From Lachnospira sp. UBA4346 (GTDB taxonomy: Bacteria; Bacillota; Clostridia; Lachnospirales; Lachnospiraceae), in assembly GCA_002394205.1 (NCBI GenBank), contig DGTC01000066.1, positions 1 through 33,385 of the forward strand: DNA of 33,385 nucleotides, given 5' to 3'. The notes beneath the pieces were generated by a model. It saw only the letters and a program-made list of their open reading frames with translations. It was not told where the DNA came from and did no database searches. Positions 32,783 to 33,385 of this stretch are shown here, in pieces (positions within the stretch are counted from its first letter, which is position 1; every line of letters begins with the position of its first letter). Both the position numbers and the translations under genes were made by a program.

Positions 32783-33385
32783 TTAGCAAACGCCCTGAGC
32801 TAACATAGCTTCAACAACCTTTTCGAAACCAGCGATATTTGCACCAGCTACGTAGTCAGTCTTTCCGCCAACTGTCATATTGTATCTCTTAGCAGCATCT
32901 GAGATGTTTGCATAGATTGTTTCCATGATTCCCTTAAGTTTTCCATCAACTTCTTCGAATGTCCATGAAAGTCTTTCAGAGTTCTGGCTCATTTCAAGAG
33001 CAGATGTAGCAACACCACCGGCATTCGCAGCCTTACCACCTACGAAGAGAACACCGTTATCCTGAAGATACTTTGTAGCTTCAAGAGTTGTAGGCATGTT
33101 CGCACCTTCTGTTACAGAGATAACGCCATTTGCTACTAACATCTTAGCATCTTCAAGGTCAAGTTCGTTCTGTGTAGCACATGGAAGAGCTAAATCTACC
33201 TTGTACTGCCATACACCGTGCTCACCGTTCTTCTTTTCATGATATTCAGCTGATGATCTAGCAGCTGCATACTCTGTAAGACGTGCACGCTTAACTTCCT
33301 TAACTTCCTTAAGAAGTGCAACATCGATTCCTTCCGGATCATAAATCCAACCTGTAGAATCTGAACATGTAACAACCTTAGCACC
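32783..33385 (-). CDS. gdhA: Glutamate dehydrogenase, C-terminal part (cut by window end)
   Basis: The last 200 residues of a glutamate dehydrogenase of the hexameric, NADP-type family, which makes glutamate from 2-oxoglutarate and ammonia. The frame is open without interruption to the window edge, beginning AKVVTCSDSTGWIYDPEGID. Diagnostic segments are ALPCATQNELDLEDAKML, VISVTEGANMPTTLEAT, VLFVGGKAANAGGVATSALE and the C-terminal TDYVAGANIAGFEKVVEAM. The N-terminal substrate-binding half and the promoter lie outside the window. Codon use is more biased than its neighbours, as for a highly expressed gene. It is followed by tandem terminators and so is not cotranscribed with the recombinase. 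Confidence 0.96.
   Translation of the reverse strand, partial: GAKVVTCSDSTGWIYDPEGIDVALLKEVKEVKRARLTEYAAARSSAEYHEKKNGEHGVWQYKVDLALPCATQNELDLEDAKMLVANGVISVTEGANMPTTLEATKYLQDNGVLFVGGKAANAGGVATSALEMSQNSERLSWTFEEVDGKLKGIMETIYANISDAAKRYNMTVGGKTDYVAGANIAGFEKVVEAMLAQGVC

Overview
The window is an AT-rich Firmicutes chromosome segment. It carries a Gram-positive sporulation cluster (spoIIAA-spoIIAB-sigF followed by spoVAA-AB-AC-AD-AE), a flagellin with an adjacent csrA, a pectin-oligosaccharide uptake and hydrolysis locus, and many AT-rich intergenic regions with strong GGAGG ribosome binding sites. Together these suggest an anaerobic, flagellated, pectin-using member of the Clostridia, most likely Lachnospiraceae (Lachnospira / Eubacterium eligens-like). 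The family assignment is inference from gene content.

Layout. 1-976 has no supported gene but holds three degenerate direct repeats and a 154-bp structured element with terminal inverted repeats. 977-3933 (minus) encodes a GNAT acetyltransferase, an unknown acidic protein, a nitrilase-family amidase and a two-OB-fold SSB-like protein. 4208-6568 (plus) has a 25-codon leader ORF whose stop overlaps the typA start, then typA/bipA and an XRE regulator. 6610-6786 is a block of strong hairpins, followed by an ABC exporter (minus). 8742-15961 (minus) is the pectin locus, in transcription order: solute-binding lipoprotein, an LplB-type permease fused to a zinc ribbon plus four membrane segments, an LplC-type permease, a terminator, a degenerate GH105-like protein, a cytoplasmic GH28 polygalacturonase and a small frameshifted ORF. 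No ATPase is encoded with the importer. yigZ (minus) and a class A penicillin-binding protein (plus) diverge around 17 kb. 20226-25063 (minus) is the forespore regulator and SpoVA channel cluster, with a candidate sigma-G promoter between sigF and spoVAA. 25339-29810 (minus) encodes a zinc-ribbon/TPR membrane protein, a 46-aa protein, folC and a coiled-coil protein of unknown function.

The most interesting region is 30 to 32.5 kb, all on the minus strand. It reads recombinase (193 aa, catalytic domain only), csrA, flagellin. The recombinase gene is bracketed by two 24-bp sites that are inverted copies with one mismatch. Each has inverted 8-bp arms around an asymmetric 8-bp centre, as expected for tyrosine-recombinase core sites. 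The proximal site lies between the recombinase and csrA, so flipping the segment would remove any promoter that reads through into csrA and fliC. The flagellin leader also carries two candidate CsrA targets, one in a hairpin loop and one over the Shine-Dalgarno sequence. The model is a self-encoded DNA-inversion switch (inverton) feeding a CsrA/flagellin post-transcriptional circuit. The right edge holds the C-terminal part of glutamate dehydrogenase, cut by the window end.
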